Notes: generated by a model from the letters alone, not told the origin. Counted from the stretch's first letter, positions 10,379 to 20,089 are shown. The stretch: DNA of 64,000 nt from Glutamicibacter sp. JL.03c (GCF_025854375.1 NZ_CP107575.1:3472001-3536000); one strand, 5' to 3'. Made by a program: numbers and translations.

Positions 10379-10834
10379 ACAACTCCTTCGGATGGCCCGG
10401 GCGAAGGTGTTGGCCGGATCCTCAGCGGTCCAGTCATTTTCACTCGGTGCAACAAGGGCGAGAAGGATTGGCCTTGACCTTGATCGACGGCCGGCTTTCC
10501 CGGCCTCGCCCAACCCTAATAGTTTCATCGAACGCAGGCCCGTCCAAACCCAGCGCTCTGTCGATGATTGCTGGAGGGTGCTGTTATGCGGTTTGCGCTT
10601 CAGGGGCACCGGAGTGGGGATCTAGCCGTGCTGGGCACCGGGCACACCCCGGCCCAGCAGATCCTCATTCGAGGGATCCATCTGGCATTCCATGCATCAA
10701 CTCAATTTGCGCAAAAGATTGGCCGTCGGAGTCTTTCCTTCTATTGGGATCCTGCTCTAGAATCTAATAAGCATTTGTACTGACAACTGTACATATGAAA
10801 CTTACATATCCACCGCCGTAGTCAAGGAGGACCC
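10379..10834. promoter_or_regulatory. Divergent promoter region with IolR-like site
   Basis: This 456-bp gap contains no convincing gene. TTGTACTGACAACTGTACA at 10775-10793 combines the half-site TTGTACTGACA, found again at 35153, with a second inverted TGTAC element. It lies about 50 bp before the plus-strand start at 10835. A strong AAGGAGGA precedes that start codon. I infer a GntR/IolR-type operator. Confidence 0.5.
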
Positions 10835-11719
10835 ATGGCAAAACTCTCCATGAATGTCACGACCAGTTTTTATGGAAACGTCGCCACCGATATCGCCACC
10901 GCCAAGTCGGCCGGATTCGGCGGCATCGAATTGCAGAGCCCAAAGCTGTATCGGTACCTCGATGCCGGGTACTCGGTCAACACGCTTCCTGACATGCTCG
11001 CAGGCCTGGAAGTAACGGGCATCGGCGCGGTCCTTGATCTTGAACGCCAGGGCGCCGCGCGCGATGACATGCTCCAAGAAGTCAGGCGCATGGCCGAAAT
11101 CGCTACCGTGGTCGGGGCTCCGATTCTGCAAATGTGCACCGGTCCGGTGGACTGGAATGTCGTCAAGGATTTCAAGAGCGGCCAGCTGCCCGATTCCGAC
11201 CCCCGCTATCGCGGCACGCTCGGCCTGCCTGAGCCGGAGGCATTGGCGATTGCGGCCAGCAATGTCGCGGCCGCGGCCGACATCGCCGCGGACCACGGCC
11301 TGGAAATCTATCTGGAGCCACTGGCCTGGTCCAACATCAATCGCTGCCGCCACGCGTTGGAAATCATCGAGCGCAGCGGGCGGGAGAATGTCGGCATCGC
11401 GCTGGACACCTGGCATTTCTGGACGGTGGGCGACACGCTGGAAGAAGTTGCCGCCTTGCCCAAGGAGCTCATCAAGGCCGCGCACATCTCGGACGGCCTC
11501 GACCTGGACCGCGACCGGGATGTTCCGGCCCAGGACGAGCATCGCAATGTCGTGATTGGGGGTGGCGCCATTCCATTGCAGCAGTGGGTGGATGCCATCA
11601 AGTCCACCGGCTACGACGGCTGGTGGGTTTCCGAGATGTTCTCCGACCGGGCCAATGAACACGACTTCCACAAGGTCGCGAGCACCATGCGCAACCTGCT
11701 CGACATCATGATCTCCTAA
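10835..11719 (+). CDS. TIM-barrel sugar phosphate isomerase/epimerase family protein
   Basis: This 294-residue protein belongs to the AP-endonuclease-2-like TIM-barrel superfamily (xylose isomerase-like), which includes inosose dehydratases and ketose epimerases. Visible features are FGGIELQSPKLYRYLDAGYS near the N-terminus, LEIYLEPLAWSNINRC and IALDTWHFWTVGD in the barrel, and the metal-ligand-like AAHISDG. It forms a two-gene unit with the Gfo/Idh dehydrogenase 32 bp downstream, which suggests that the pair oxidises and then isomerises or dehydrates a cyclitol or sugar. The exact substrate cannot be read from sequence. Confidence 0.85.
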   Translation: MAKLSMNVTTSFYGNVATDIATAKSAGFGGIELQSPKLYRYLDAGYSVNTLPDMLAGLEVTGIGAVLDLERQGAARDDMLQEVRRMAEIATVVGAPILQMCTGPVDWNVVKDFKSGQLPDSDPRYRGTLGLPEPEALAIAASNVAAAADIAADHGLEIYLEPLAWSNINRCRHALEIIERSGRENVGIALDTWHFWTVGDTLEEVAALPKELIKAAHISDGLDLDRDRDVPAQDEHRNVVIGGGAIPLQQWVDAIKSTGYDGWWVSEMFSDRANEHDFHKVASTMRNLLDIMIS

Positions 11720-11751
11720 TCGGCACCTACTTCTCATAAGGACCACATACC

Positions 11752-12753
11752 ATGCAACGATTCGCCCTGATTGGCGCAGGCTTCATCGGCTCCGTCCACG
11801 CGCAGAACCTGGCATCCCACCCCGATGTGGATTTCCGCCTGGTCTACGACATCGATGTCCAGCGGGCTTCGGCCCTGGCTGCCCAGCACGGCGCCAAGGC
11901 CGCAGCTTCGCTCGACGACATCTTCAACAACGATCAGCTCGACGCGGTCTTCATCGCCTCATCCACAGATTCACACGCCCAGAACCTTCGGCTCGCGGCC
12001 GACGCCGGGTTGGCGGCCCTGGTTGAAAAACCCATCGACCTCGACCTCGAGACCGCCAAATCGACGGTGGCCTACGTGGAACGCTCCGGCATCAAGGCCA
12101 TGGTGAATTTCAATCGCCGGTTCGATTCGGCCCACGCCGAGCTCAGGGACCTGGTTCGCCAAGGCTCGATCGGTTCCCTGGCGCTGCTGCAATTGACCTC
12201 CCGCGGGCCCGCCCTGCCCCCGGTGGACTACCTCAAGAGCTCCGGCGGCCAGTTCCGCGACCAGGCCGTGCATTTCTACGATTTGGCAACCTGGATCGCC
12301 GGAGTGGATCCGGTCCAGATCCATGCCTTCGGCTCAGCCCTCGCGGCCCCGGAAATCGCAGAATTCGGCGATGTCGATACCTCGATCAGCTCCTTGCTCT
12401 TTCCCGATGGGGCCCTGGCGCAGATCGACTGCGTGCGGCACACCGGCTACGGCTATGACGAACGCATCGAAGCCTTGGGCTCGGAGGGACTGGCGGAATC
12501 AGAGCGCCAGCGCTCGGGCCATGTCACGCTCGTGCGCAAGGAGCATGCCCGGTCCCACGGCCTGCACGGAAACTGGTTCGACCGGGTCAAGCCGACCTAC
12601 GCCGCGAGCCTCAGCGCCTTCGTCAAGGCCCTGGAGGAGGACCTGGACTCCCCCATCACGCTGCGCGAGGGCCTGAAGTCCCAGGCCATTGCCCAGGCCG
12701 CGGTGCGCTCGCTCTCCTCGGGCCACAGCGAGGCTATCGACTACTCCCTGTAG
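11752..12753 (+). CDS. Gfo/Idh/MocA-family NAD(P)-dependent dehydrogenase, inositol-dehydrogenase-like
   Basis: This 333-residue oxidoreductase starts MQRFALIGAGFIGSVHAQNL, a Rossmann GxGxxG motif. The family EKP motif (LVEKPIDLDLE) carries the catalytic lysine region, and FRDQAVHFYDLATWIAG contains the conserved active-site Asp/His region. Family members oxidise myo-, scyllo- or chiro-inositol or related sugars. It lies downstream of the TIM-barrel gene at 10835 and ends before a strong hairpin. It is one of five dehydrogenases of this family in the window, so it is unlikely to be the main IolG, which sits in the core operon. Confidence 0.88.
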   Translation: MQRFALIGAGFIGSVHAQNLASHPDVDFRLVYDIDVQRASALAAQHGAKAAASLDDIFNNDQLDAVFIASSTDSHAQNLRLAADAGLAALVEKPIDLDLETAKSTVAYVERSGIKAMVNFNRRFDSAHAELRDLVRQGSIGSLALLQLTSRGPALPPVDYLKSSGGQFRDQAVHFYDLATWIAGVDPVQIHAFGSALAAPEIAEFGDVDTSISSLLFPDGALAQIDCVRHTGYGYDERIEALGSEGLAESERQRSGHVTLVRKEHARSHGLHGNWFDRVKPTYAASLSAFVKALEEDLDSPITLREGLKSQAIAQAAVRSLSSGHSEAIDYSL

Positions 12754-12767
12754 CCCCAGGAGCCGGT

Positions 12768-12809
12768 CCCGCCGGGTCGAGCTCGATCGCGAGCTTGACC
12801 CCGGCGGGG
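12768..12809. terminator. Convergent transcription terminator hairpin
   Basis: Imperfect inverted repeat: CCCGCCGGGTCGAGCTCG pairs with CGAGCTTGACCCCGGCGGG around a tiny loop. It lies between the ends of the plus-strand dehydrogenase gene and the minus-strand binding-protein gene, and so can serve both. Confidence 0.75.
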
Positions 12810-12836
12810 CCCTTTCCAGGTTGCGCCCTGCGCGGC

Positions 12837-13862
12837 TTAGCGGATCCCTTCTTGAGCGAATTCCAGGACGGCCTCGCCATTTGCCGAGTCGACAATGGCC
12901 GGGCCGGTCAGGATGTCCTTTCCACCGCCGATCTCGAATCCGCCACGGTGGTTCTGCCAGAGGGCGTCCACAGCCATGTAGCCTTGCAGCCACGGCTGCT
13001 GGTCCACGCTGAACAGGATCTTGCGATCCACGATCGCCTGGGCAAGTTCGGCATTCAGATCGAAGGACGCGATAACGGCGCCGCTGCCCGTCTCCGACGT
13101 CGATGCGGCAGCGGTCAGCGCTATGGGTGCGTCGAGTGCCACCACTGCGTCGGCTTGCTGCGAAGTTTGCAGCTTGGCCGTGATGGTGGAGGCGACTTGG
13201 GTCATGTCCGAGCCCTGGACATAGAGGTTCTCCGTCGCGGGAATCACCTTTTTCACGCCTTCACATCTGGCTTCCAGGCCCACGTTTCCTTGCTCGTGGA
13301 TCACGCAGATCGGCGAGGCTTTGCCTTCCGCCTTGAGCCGCTCACCGACGGCCTCTCCCGCCAGTTTCTCGTCACTGCCGAAATGGGCAAAGGCTCCCAT
13401 CGCCGCAGATACTTCGCCTCCCGAATTGATCGACACAATAGGGATGCCAGCTTCCTCGGCCTTCGCCAGGACATCCTTCAGCGCGCCGGGTTTCGCCAGG
13501 GTCACAATAATCCCGTCAACGCCCTGAACCACGTACTGCTCAATAAGCTGGGCCTGCCTCCCGCCCTCCGGATCCGAACTGTAGATCAACTCGACGTTGT
13601 CCTTGGTTGCGGCTTCTTGGGCACCTCGCCGGATGGTATCCCAGAATGTGTTCCCCGGCGCCCCATGGGTGATCATGGCTAGCTTGATGCGATCCGTGGT
13701 GGCAACTTGTCCCATTGGCGCATCGTCTTCTGCCACCTGGCGGCCGCCGTGTGCTGAGCATCCGGCCAGGAGCAGCGCCCCGGCGAGCACCAATCCAGCA
13801 ATATGCGAACCTTTCGATTCAATCCAACGCAACATGTCCTCCATCAATTCAGTACCAGCCAT
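12837..13862 (-). CDS. Sugar-binding lipoprotein of ribose-type ABC transporter (second paralogue)
   Basis: This is a 341-residue substrate-binding lipoprotein with lipobox LLLAGC. It is a clear paralogue of the binding protein at 16299-17294: both share ITH-APG-TFWD, KDNVEL, SDP-GGRQ-QLIEQ, QGVDGI-VTLAKP and QPWLQGYMAVDALWQNHRGG. It lies downstream of the ABC ATPase and permease, separated by a 396-bp gap with a terminator, so it is probably expressed separately and provides an alternative receptor. The start is uncertain: 13862 is used here, but ATGs lie 6 and 9 codons later and a GGAGG just precedes the latter. Cyclitol or sugar import is inferred from context. Confidence 0.87.
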   Translation of the reverse strand: MAGTELMEDMLRWIESKGSHIAGLVLAGALLLAGCSAHGGRQVAEDDAPMGQVATTDRIKLAMITHGAPGNTFWDTIRRGAQEAATKDNVELIYSSDPEGGRQAQLIEQYVVQGVDGIIVTLAKPGALKDVLAKAEEAGIPIVSINSGGEVSAAMGAFAHFGSDEKLAGEAVGERLKAEGKASPICVIHEQGNVGLEARCEGVKKVIPATENLYVQGSDMTQVASTITAKLQTSQQADAVVALDAPIALTAAASTSETGSGAVIASFDLNAELAQAIVDRKILFSVDQQPWLQGYMAVDALWQNHRGGFEIGGGKDILTGPAIVDSANGEAVLEFAQEGIR

Positions 13863-14258
13863 CTAACGCTACCAAGTCCTGTGCACCTGCCGAGCCTGGC
13901 ACCGATGCCATTGCCCTACGGCATCCATCACGTTCATCGTCCGCTCAGCGGCAGTGCCGTTCGGGTGGAAAGTGCGTCGTCGATTGAAGATGCCAGCAGG
14001 GTTATCACCAACGATATGTAGCCCGCCCGAATTGAATCGACAGTGATGCCGCCAGAATCACCGGGCAACGCCACACCCTATGGCTTCGATACCACATGGG
14101 CGGCCCGGCCGGGCCGCATCACCCTTGGCTGCCGTCGGGAGCTGGGCCCGTTCATGGCGCAAGTGGCCCGAAGGGCTGGCCGCTACGCAAGAGTCCCCCG
14201 GGACACGGCAGTGATGCATCGTGTCCCGGGGGATCAAGCCGGCAAGCCGGTGCGCAGG
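13863..14258. other. Intergenic region between ABC genes and second binding protein
   Basis: This 396-bp gap has no convincing gene. It should hold the promoter of the minus-strand binding-protein gene ending at 12837. A perfect terminator-like hairpin is listed separately at 14194-14233. Confidence 0.5.
14194..14233 (-). terminator. Perfect 14-bp stem terminator after the ABC operon
   Basis: TCCCCCGGGACACG and its exact reverse complement flank a 12-nt loop. It begins 26 bp beyond the ATPase stop codon. No long U-run follows, which is common in actinobacteria. Confidence 0.8.
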
Positions 14259-15143
14259 CTACTTCGCTGCCGCGCCCGCCTCGGCTTCTGCCAGTTCCTC
14301 GGCGTGGCCGCCGAGCTGCTCCAGCTCGTGGGCCAGCTCGGCCAATTCGGCACCACCGGCCATCTGCGCGGTCAGCTCTTCTACGGTGATTTCCGCCTTG
14401 GAGTAATACCCGATGGAACGGCCCCGTTTGAGCAGCAGGAACGAGTCGCCCACCGGATAGGCATGGTGCGGGTTGTGCGTAATGAAGATGACGCCCAGCC
14501 CGCGGTCGCGCGCCTGCAGGATGTAGCGCAGCACCACGCCGGACTGCTTGACGCCCAAGGCCGCCGTGGGCTCATCGAGGATCAGGACCTTGGCGCCGAA
14601 GTACACGGCACGGGCGATGGCCACGCACTGGCGTTCGCCACCGGAGAGCTGGCCGATGGGCTGCTCCACGTCGCGAAGGTCGATCCCCATGTCGGAGAGC
14701 TCCTGCTTGGTGATGTCCTTCATCTTCTGCACGTCGAGCTTCTTGAACGGCCCCACACCGGTGGTCAGTTCCGAGCCGAGGAAGAAGTTGCGCCAGATCG
14801 GCATCAGCGGCACAACCGCCAAGTCCTGGTAGACGGCGGCGATGCCGGCATCCAGGGCGACGCGGGGGCTCTTGAGCTTGATCGCGGAGCCATGCAGCGT
14901 GAATTCCCCTTCATCATGCTGGTGCAGGCCGGCGATGATCTTGATGAGCGTGGACTTGCCGGCACCATTGTCTCCGAGCACGCAGGTCACCTTGCCCGGA
15001 TCGACCACCATATCCACTCCGCGCAGCGCGATGATGCTTCCGTAGTGCTTGCCAACGCCCTTGAGGGTGAGCAGGTTATCGCTGGTCTTCGGCTCGAGCT
15101 GGTCCAGCAGCTCTGCGGCCTTCTTGTTCTTACGAGTATTCAT
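14259..15143 (-). CDS. Sugar/cyclitol ABC transporter ATPase, single domain
   Basis: This 294-residue ABC ATPase has one nucleotide-binding domain, as in FrcA-type transporters, not the fused double domain of RbsA/GguA. Walker A is GDNGAGKST (about residues 57-65), the signature is [15 protein letters not shown] and Walker B is [12 protein letters not shown]. An N-terminal Lys-rich extension and an Ala/Glu-rich C-terminal tail are unusual but look like normal coding sequence. It lies 18 bp after the permease gene and ends the operon binding protein-permease-ATPase before a perfect hairpin. Inositol or a related polyol is the likely substrate from context. Confidence 0.9.
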   Translation of the reverse strand: MNTRKNKKAAELLDQLEPKTSDNLLTLKGVGKHYGSIIALRGVDMVVDPGKVTCVLGDNGAGKSTLIKIIAGLHQHDEGEFTLHGSAIKLKSPRVALDAGIAAVYQDLAVVPLMPIWRNFFLGSELTTGVGPFKKLDVQKMKDITKQELSDMGIDLRDVEQPIGQLSGGERQCVAIARAVYFGAKVLILDEPTAALGVKQSGVVLRYILQARDRGLGVIFITHNPHHAYPVGDSFLLLKRGRSIGYYSKAEITVEELTAQMAGGAELAELAHELEQLGGHAEELAEAEAGAAAK

Positions 15144-15161
15144 GATCTTGTCCTTGGCTTC

Positions 15162-16226
15162 CTATTTGCTGGATTCCGCGCGCTTTTTCACCACGATGTT
15201 GACCACCGTCGCCAAGAGCAGCATCAGGCCCAGGAAGAACTTGAACCAGTCCGGGTTCCATTCGGCGTACACAATGCCCTTGTTGGCCATGCCGAAGATG
15301 AAGGCGCCGATGGCACCGCCAATGGCGGAACCGTAGCCGCCGGTGAGCAGGCAGCCACCGATCACGGCAGCGATGATGTAGAGGAACTCATTGCCGATGC
15401 CTTCGCCGGACTGCACCGAATCAAAGGCGAACAGGTTGTGCATTCCCAGCACCCACCCGCACAATCCGACTGCCATGAACAGGCCGATCTTCGTGCGGAC
15501 CACCGGAACGCCCACCGCACGGGCTGCTTTTTCATCGCCGCCGATGGCGAAGATCCAGTTGCCGATCTTGGTGCGCAGCAGGACCCACGAGGCGATGACC
15601 ACCATGGCGAGCCAGATGAAGACGGTGACCTTCACATCGATGCCCCCGATGTTCACCGACGATGCGAACACCGCTTTGGCGCTTTGGAATCCGTCCATGT
15701 TGGCGATGGACGGCGAAGACACCGAACCGCCGATGGCACGGGTCAAGCCCAGGTTCAGGCCGGTGAGCATCAGGAAGCTGGCCAGCGTCACGATGAAGGA
15801 GGGCAGCTTGGTCTTGATCAGGATGATGCCGTTGATGAAGCCGATGAGCAGGGAAACGACGAGCGCCAGCACGACGCCGACCCAGACGTTCAGTCCGAAG
15901 TACCAGGAGATCAACGATGCGCTCAGCGCCGAGGAGATCACCGCGACGCCGGTGGACAGGTCGAATTCCCCGCCGATCATGAGCAGTGAGACGCCGACCG
16001 CCATGATCCCGATGGTCGAAGCGCCGTAGAGGACGGTGGCCAGCGAAGCCGGAGCCAAGAAGACCGGAGCGACGATGGCAAAGAAAATGAACAGTGCCAC
16101 TGCGCCAACAAGGGCACCGATTTCCGGTCGTCCGAGCAGAACGGACAGCGTGCTTTTCTTCCCGACGCGCTCATCGTGCACTGTGGCGGTTTTCTTATGC
16201 GAGGGTGAAGCTGTTAATGATGACAT
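15162..16226 (-). CDS. Sugar/cyclitol ABC transporter permease, RbsC type
   Basis: This 354-residue membrane protein is the channel subunit. The start MSSLTASPSHKK at 16226 follows GGAGGAAA and was preferred over a longer frame. A soluble N-terminal tail of about 35 residues precedes roughly eight to ten hydrophobic segments. The family loop GGEFDLSTGVAVISSALSAS and the later GGDEKAARAVGVPV are typical of RbsC-like permeases. It lies 72 bp after the binding-protein gene at 16299 and 18 bp before the ATPase gene. Confidence 0.91.
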   Translation of the reverse strand: MSSLTASPSHKKTATVHDERVGKKSTLSVLLGRPEIGALVGAVALFIFFAIVAPVFLAPASLATVLYGASTIGIMAVGVSLLMIGGEFDLSTGVAVISSALSASLISWYFGLNVWVGVVLALVVSLLIGFINGIILIKTKLPSFIVTLASFLMLTGLNLGLTRAIGGSVSSPSIANMDGFQSAKAVFASSVNIGGIDVKVTVFIWLAMVVIASWVLLRTKIGNWIFAIGGDEKAARAVGVPVVRTKIGLFMAVGLCGWVLGMHNLFAFDSVQSGEGIGNEFLYIIAAVIGGCLLTGGYGSAIGGAIGAFIFGMANKGIVYAEWNPDWFKFFLGLMLLLATVVNIVVKKRAESSK

Positions 16227-16298
16227 GAGTTTTCCTCCGTGTCCTGGCTGCGCCCCGCAGCCCGTCAATGCCTGCAGGGCGCGCGCCGAGGGACGTGG

Positions 16299-17294
16299 CT
16301 AGCGGACGCCTTCTTCTGCGAAACTGGTGATTTTCTCTGCTACGGCTTTGTCGACGATAGCAGGACCGGTCAAGGTTGCCTGTCCGCCACCGATGGTGAA
16401 GCCGCCACGATGGTTCTGCCACAACGCATCCACTGCCATATATCCCTGCAACCAGGGCTGCTGGTCGACGGTGAACAGCACGTTGCCATCGGTGATTTCC
16501 TGGACCAGCTGCGAGTTCATGTCGAAGGAAGCAACTTCGACCTTCGAATTGGCGGTTTCCTTCGCTTTGAGCAGGGTCATGGTGAATGGTGCACCCAGGC
16601 CGATAATGGCATCGGCCTGCTTGTCAGCCTGGAGCTTAGCGGTAGCGGTGGATTCCACCTGCGTCATGTCGGTGCCCTGAACGTAGAGCACTTCGGTTCC
16701 CGGGATCACTTTCTTGACACCGGCGCAGCGTGCTTCAAGGCCCACATGCCCTTGTTCCTGGATGACGCAGATCGGCTTCTTGAGCCCGGCTTCCTTCAGC
16801 TTTTCGCCTGCGGCTTCTCCCGCCAGCTGCTCATTGGAACCAAAGTGTGCAAACACCCCGAGATCCTTGAAGCGCTCTTCGCCGGCATTCAGGCTCACGA
16901 TGGGAATCCCCGCATCGGTGGCTTTTTTCAGTGCGCCTTTCATGGCATCGGGCTTGGCCAGGGTCACGGCGATGCCATCGACTCCTTGGTCGATCGCCTG
17001 CTCGATCAGCTGGGATTGACGTCCGCCATCCGGGTCGCTGAGGTACTGAAGCTCCACATTATCCTTGGCCGCAGCTTCCTCGGCCCCCTTGCGGAGAATG
17101 TCCCAGAAAGTATCGCCCGGTGCGGCGTGGGTGATGACGGCGATATTGATTCGGTCCGTGCTCGCCACTGCCCCGCCTCCCGCGTTGCCCTCGGGTTCCG
17201 GGGCACGCCCTCCGCCGGAGGAACAGGCTGCCAACCCCAAAGCGGGAACGATAGCGAGTGTTACTGCGAGTTTGCGCCAAGATGGCTTTCCCAT
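16299..17294 (-). CDS. Sugar-binding lipoprotein of ribose-type ABC transporter (first paralogue)
   Basis: This 331-residue lipoprotein starts MGKPSWRKLAVTLAI at 17294 behind GAAGGGGAA and has lipobox LAAC. It is the first gene of the operon with permease and ATPase. Type 1 binding-protein motifs include THAAPGDTFWDILRKGAEEA, DGIAVTLAKPDAMKGAL and IPIVSLNAGEE. It is paralogous over its full length to the protein at 12837-13862, with identical or nearly identical residues around the presumed ligand pocket. It probably delivers a cyclitol or sugar to the permease at 15162. Confidence 0.9.
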   Translation of the reverse strand: MGKPSWRKLAVTLAIVPALGLAACSSGGGRAPEPEGNAGGGAVASTDRINIAVITHAAPGDTFWDILRKGAEEAAAKDNVELQYLSDPDGGRQSQLIEQAIDQGVDGIAVTLAKPDAMKGALKKATDAGIPIVSLNAGEERFKDLGVFAHFGSNEQLAGEAAGEKLKEAGLKKPICVIQEQGHVGLEARCAGVKKVIPGTEVLYVQGTDMTQVESTATAKLQADKQADAIIGLGAPFTMTLLKAKETANSKVEVASFDMNSQLVQEITDGNVLFTVDQQPWLQGYMAVDALWQNHRGGFTIGGGQATLTGPAIVDKAVAEKITSFAEEGVR

Positions 17295-17461
17295 TGTTGT
17301 TTCCCCTTCAGGAATCCGCCGGCTCACCCCAATAATCCCCGGGAGCGGGCCGTCTAATCAAAATCCCGTGATGTGAATCACAAGTTGTCTAAAGTGTGCG
17401 ACACGAATGGCGATCCGTCAACAGTTTGTAAAGACATAAGGATGTGAAGACCAAAAGAATG

Positions 17462-18517
17462 TCATTCCACTAGAGGGGCACCAATGGCTGGCTCGTCTGG
17501 AAAGTGCGCATTCCCCGCGGATGAAGAGCGCACTACCAGTCGCGGCGAAATTGTTAGTTGACGTGCATATTTACCCTCCGGGTTGCGCATCAGCTGAAGC
17601 AGCAGGCGCGCACTGCTGCGGCCGAGATCCTGGAAATCGGAATCAACGCTGGTGAGGGAAATCCGTTTTAAAGATGACAAGGAAATATTGTCGTAGCCTG
17701 TCACCGCGGCGCTCGCCCCAGCCTCATCCAGTGCCTGGATTGCGCCAAAGGCGCACAAGTCGTTGAAACAGGCCAGCGCGTCGGGGCGCGCACCGGATGC
17801 CAGCAGTTGCGCCACGGCGTCGTAGCCAGCGTTAAGGCTCGGACCGGCCTCCACGACCCGCACGTGCTGGCGCAGCCCGTGCCGCTGCATGGCCCGGTGA
17901 TAGGCAGCTTCACGCTGGGCGGATACCGGCCCCGGGCCCCCTGAAACGTGGGCTATCCGCTGGTTCCCGCCAGCAACCAGATGGTCCATGACCAAGCCAA
18001 AGCCCTGCTCATCGTCTACGGATACCACAGCCGTGTTCGCCTGGAGCTCGCGCCCGCTGCCCACGAACACGGCCGGGGTCTCGCCGAATGCGGTTTCGAA
18101 GCTGGCGGTATCGTCGGCCGAACCCAGCACCAGCAACCCGCTCACCCGCAGGTCCCGCAGTGCCTGCGGCTCGGCCGGTCCGATGCCCCGGCCATCGTGA
18201 ATGGCGGCGGCGCTGAACAGCACATCAAAACCGGCCGCCTGCAGCGCCTCACGCGCCACCTCGGCAACCTCGAGCACCCAGGGATTGTGCAGTTCCCCCA
18301 AAACCACGCCAATGGCGTGGCGATTCTCGGCGACCAGGGATCGCGCCGCCAAATTGGGCTGGTAGCCGAGTTCACGGATCGAGTCCTCAACCCGTGAACG
18401 CCTCAGTGAGCTGACCTTGCTCGGGTCCGAGAGGACCAGGGACACCAGGGACTTGGAGACCCCCGCATGCTTGGCGACATCACGGATCGTGGGGCGGCGG
18501 CTTGGCATCTGCGACAT
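17462..18517 (-). CDS. LacI-family transcriptional regulator
   Basis: This 351-residue repressor has the helix-turn-helix TIRDVAKHAGVSKSLVSLVL at the N-terminus and a ligand-binding core ending SPRLVVRSSS. Its recognition helix (SKSLVSLVL) is identical to that of the LacI protein at 35371-36378, so the two should bind similar operators; TTGGA/TCCAA arms are found near both sets of targets (19796 and 36432). It lies between the ABC operon and a Gfo/Idh gene on the same strand, 20 bp after the latter, and may be co-transcribed with it. Ligand unknown, probably a cyclitol derivative. Confidence 0.9.
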   Translation of the reverse strand: MSQMPSRRPTIRDVAKHAGVSKSLVSLVLSDPSKVSSLRRSRVEDSIRELGYQPNLAARSLVAENRHAIGVVLGELHNPWVLEVAEVAREALQAAGFDVLFSAAAIHDGRGIGPAEPQALRDLRVSGLLVLGSADDTASFETAFGETPAVFVGSGRELQANTAVVSVDDEQGFGLVMDHLVAGGNQRIAHVSGGPGPVSAQREAAYHRAMQRHGLRQHVRVVEAGPSLNAGYDAVAQLLASGARPDALACFNDLCAFGAIQALDEAGASAAVTGYDNISLSSLKRISLTSVDSDFQDLGRSSARLLLQLMRNPEGKYARQLTISPRLVVRSSSAGNAHFPDEPAIGAPLVE

Positions 18518-18537
18518 GGCTGCCAGTATCGCACTTT

Positions 18538-19731
18538 TCAGCTCTGGACGGGCTGGCCCACAGACTGCCAGCCGCCGGTGGCCGCCGATATCTCCGCCGC
18601 CTCAACCAGGGCGGCGGCAGCCACGGCGTCGGCAATGGTGGAGTTGGACTTCTCCCCGCCGCACACGGCCACCAGGAACTTCTTCGCTTCAATGGTTTTC
18701 AAGTCGTCAAAGCCCATGGCGTTGCCAGGTCCGGGCTGGAAGCGGGAATATTCGCCATGCCTTGGCGAGCCGATGACGGTAGTGAACCCCTGCTCCTCGT
18801 TGTTGCGGCCCAGAACCACCTCCAGCTCATTCATGCGCTCGAAATCCCACTTGACCGATCCTTCGGTGCCGAAGATCTCCAATCGGTAGCCGCACTGCGG
18901 CCCGACGGCAACGCGGGAGGCCTCGATCGTCCCGATCGCCCGGCGGGCCAGGCCCTCGGGGCTGAAACGCACCAGCGCCGCGGCATAGTCCTCATTTTCA
19001 ACCTCCCCCATTTCACCGCCTTCGATCAGATCGAAGTGCGTGCCCTGGCCCATCGACAATTTAGGGCGGGAGGGAATCATGACATTCGTTGACGCGGAAA
19101 TTCCCTGGATGGATCCAACTACATGGCGGCACAGATCCGCAGCGTGGCTGAGGAGGTCCGCAAGCACGCCGCTGCCCGCCAGCTCCCGATTGAAGCGCCA
19201 CGACAGGGCGGCCCGCGGATCGGCGGCGTACCCGGCAAGGAAGCTGGCGCGGACGTTGGTGATGTCCCCTAACCGGCCCTCGCACACCAGCTGGCGTGCT
19301 CGCTCGATGGCTGGGGCGTGGCGGTAATTGAAGCCCACGGACGTCTCCACCCCATTGCGCGCCACAGCTTGTTCAATGGACTGCGTCTCGGCCAAGCTGC
19401 GTCCAGCTGGCTTTTCGATCCAGAAGTGCTTTCCAGCGTTCGCCGCAGCGATCGCTATCTCGGCGTGCAGGAAGTTCGGCGCGCAAATCGAGACCACGTC
19501 CACCTCAGGGTCCGCCAGCACCTCGTGGTAATCCAGGGTTCCACGCTCGAAGCCCAGCGTCTGCACTGCATAGTCCACCCGCGACTGCTCGGTGTCCGCA
19601 GCCACAACCAGTCGCGGCTTGAGGCCCAGTTCCGGGTAGACGTAGGGCACGGAACTGTACGCCCGAGCATGCAGCTTGCCCATCCAACCGACCGAAATCA
19701 GCCCAACACCGATGGTGCGCTGTTCGTTCAT
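18538..19731 (-). CDS. Gfo/Idh/MocA-family dehydrogenase
   Basis: This 397-residue oxidoreductase starts MNEQRTIGVGLISVGWMGKLHARAY at residue level, with the ATG at 19731 preceded by GAGGAGAA. A longer frame exists upstream but adds no recognisable sequence. The family EKPAGRSL and SWRFNRELAGSGVLADLLSH motifs are seen; the latter resembles the longer subfamily also found at 36484 (SWRFKGQPGSGALADVGSH). It is the only dehydrogenase of the five without an adjacent TIM-barrel gene. It shares a transcription unit with the LacI gene at 17462 and faces the gntR gene across a shared regulatory region. Confidence 0.87.
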   Translation of the reverse strand: MNEQRTIGVGLISVGWMGKLHARAYSSVPYVYPELGLKPRLVVAADTEQSRVDYAVQTLGFERGTLDYHEVLADPEVDVVSICAPNFLHAEIAIAAANAGKHFWIEKPAGRSLAETQSIEQAVARNGVETSVGFNYRHAPAIERARQLVCEGRLGDITNVRASFLAGYAADPRAALSWRFNRELAGSGVLADLLSHAADLCRHVVGSIQGISASTNVMIPSRPKLSMGQGTHFDLIEGGEMGEVENEDYAAALVRFSPEGLARRAIGTIEASRVAVGPQCGYRLEIFGTEGSVKWDFERMNELEVVLGRNNEEQGFTTVIGSPRHGEYSRFQPGPGNAMGFDDLKTIEAKKFLVAVCGGEKSNSTIADAVAAAALVEAAEISAATGGWQSVGQPVQS

Positions 19732-20089
19732 GACCTTCTCCTCATCTGCGGCGCGGCACGCCGTCATCTCCAGCAGCCTCGATGGGCTCCTTTTCTTGGA
19801 CCGTTCCAAAAAACCCTATGTTTCACCATGATCAATCGGCAACGGATTTGAGAGGGTTTTTTGTCAGGACAATTGGACAAATAGCGAATCTTGTCCAAAT
19901 TTCCTAGTCGAAGGCTGATTCTGGACCACAGTCCAGCGAATGATTCGGGAGGCGATCTGCGCGAGCAGCCAGCGGGAAGGCCACGGATCGCACGGATTTC
20001 CACAGGGTATGCCCAAAGTGCCGATTTTCCGATATAGTTTGTCCTGTCAAAGCGACATATAACCTGAAGGTCGCTGGCAAGGAGCAACC
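19732..20089. promoter_or_regulatory. Divergent control region between dehydrogenase and gntR/iolB
   Basis: This 358-bp region has no gene. TTGGACCGTTCCAA (19796-19809) is a candidate LacI-type site. TTGTCAGGACAA (19861-19872) and the larger inverted repeat TTGGACAA-N10-TTGTCCAA (19873-19898) follow. TTGTCCTGTCAA (20039-20050) lies about 40 bp before the gntR start. The TTGTC/GACAA elements resemble the published C. glutamicum IolR consensus KGWCHTRACA. I infer autoregulation of gntR and co-control of the dehydrogenase gene. Confidence 0.55.

Noticed and set aside
14043..15989. 648-codon plus-strand open frame
   Set aside because: Overlaps the ABC ATPase and permease genes on the other strand and reads as a low-complexity shadow rich in His, Asp and Gln.
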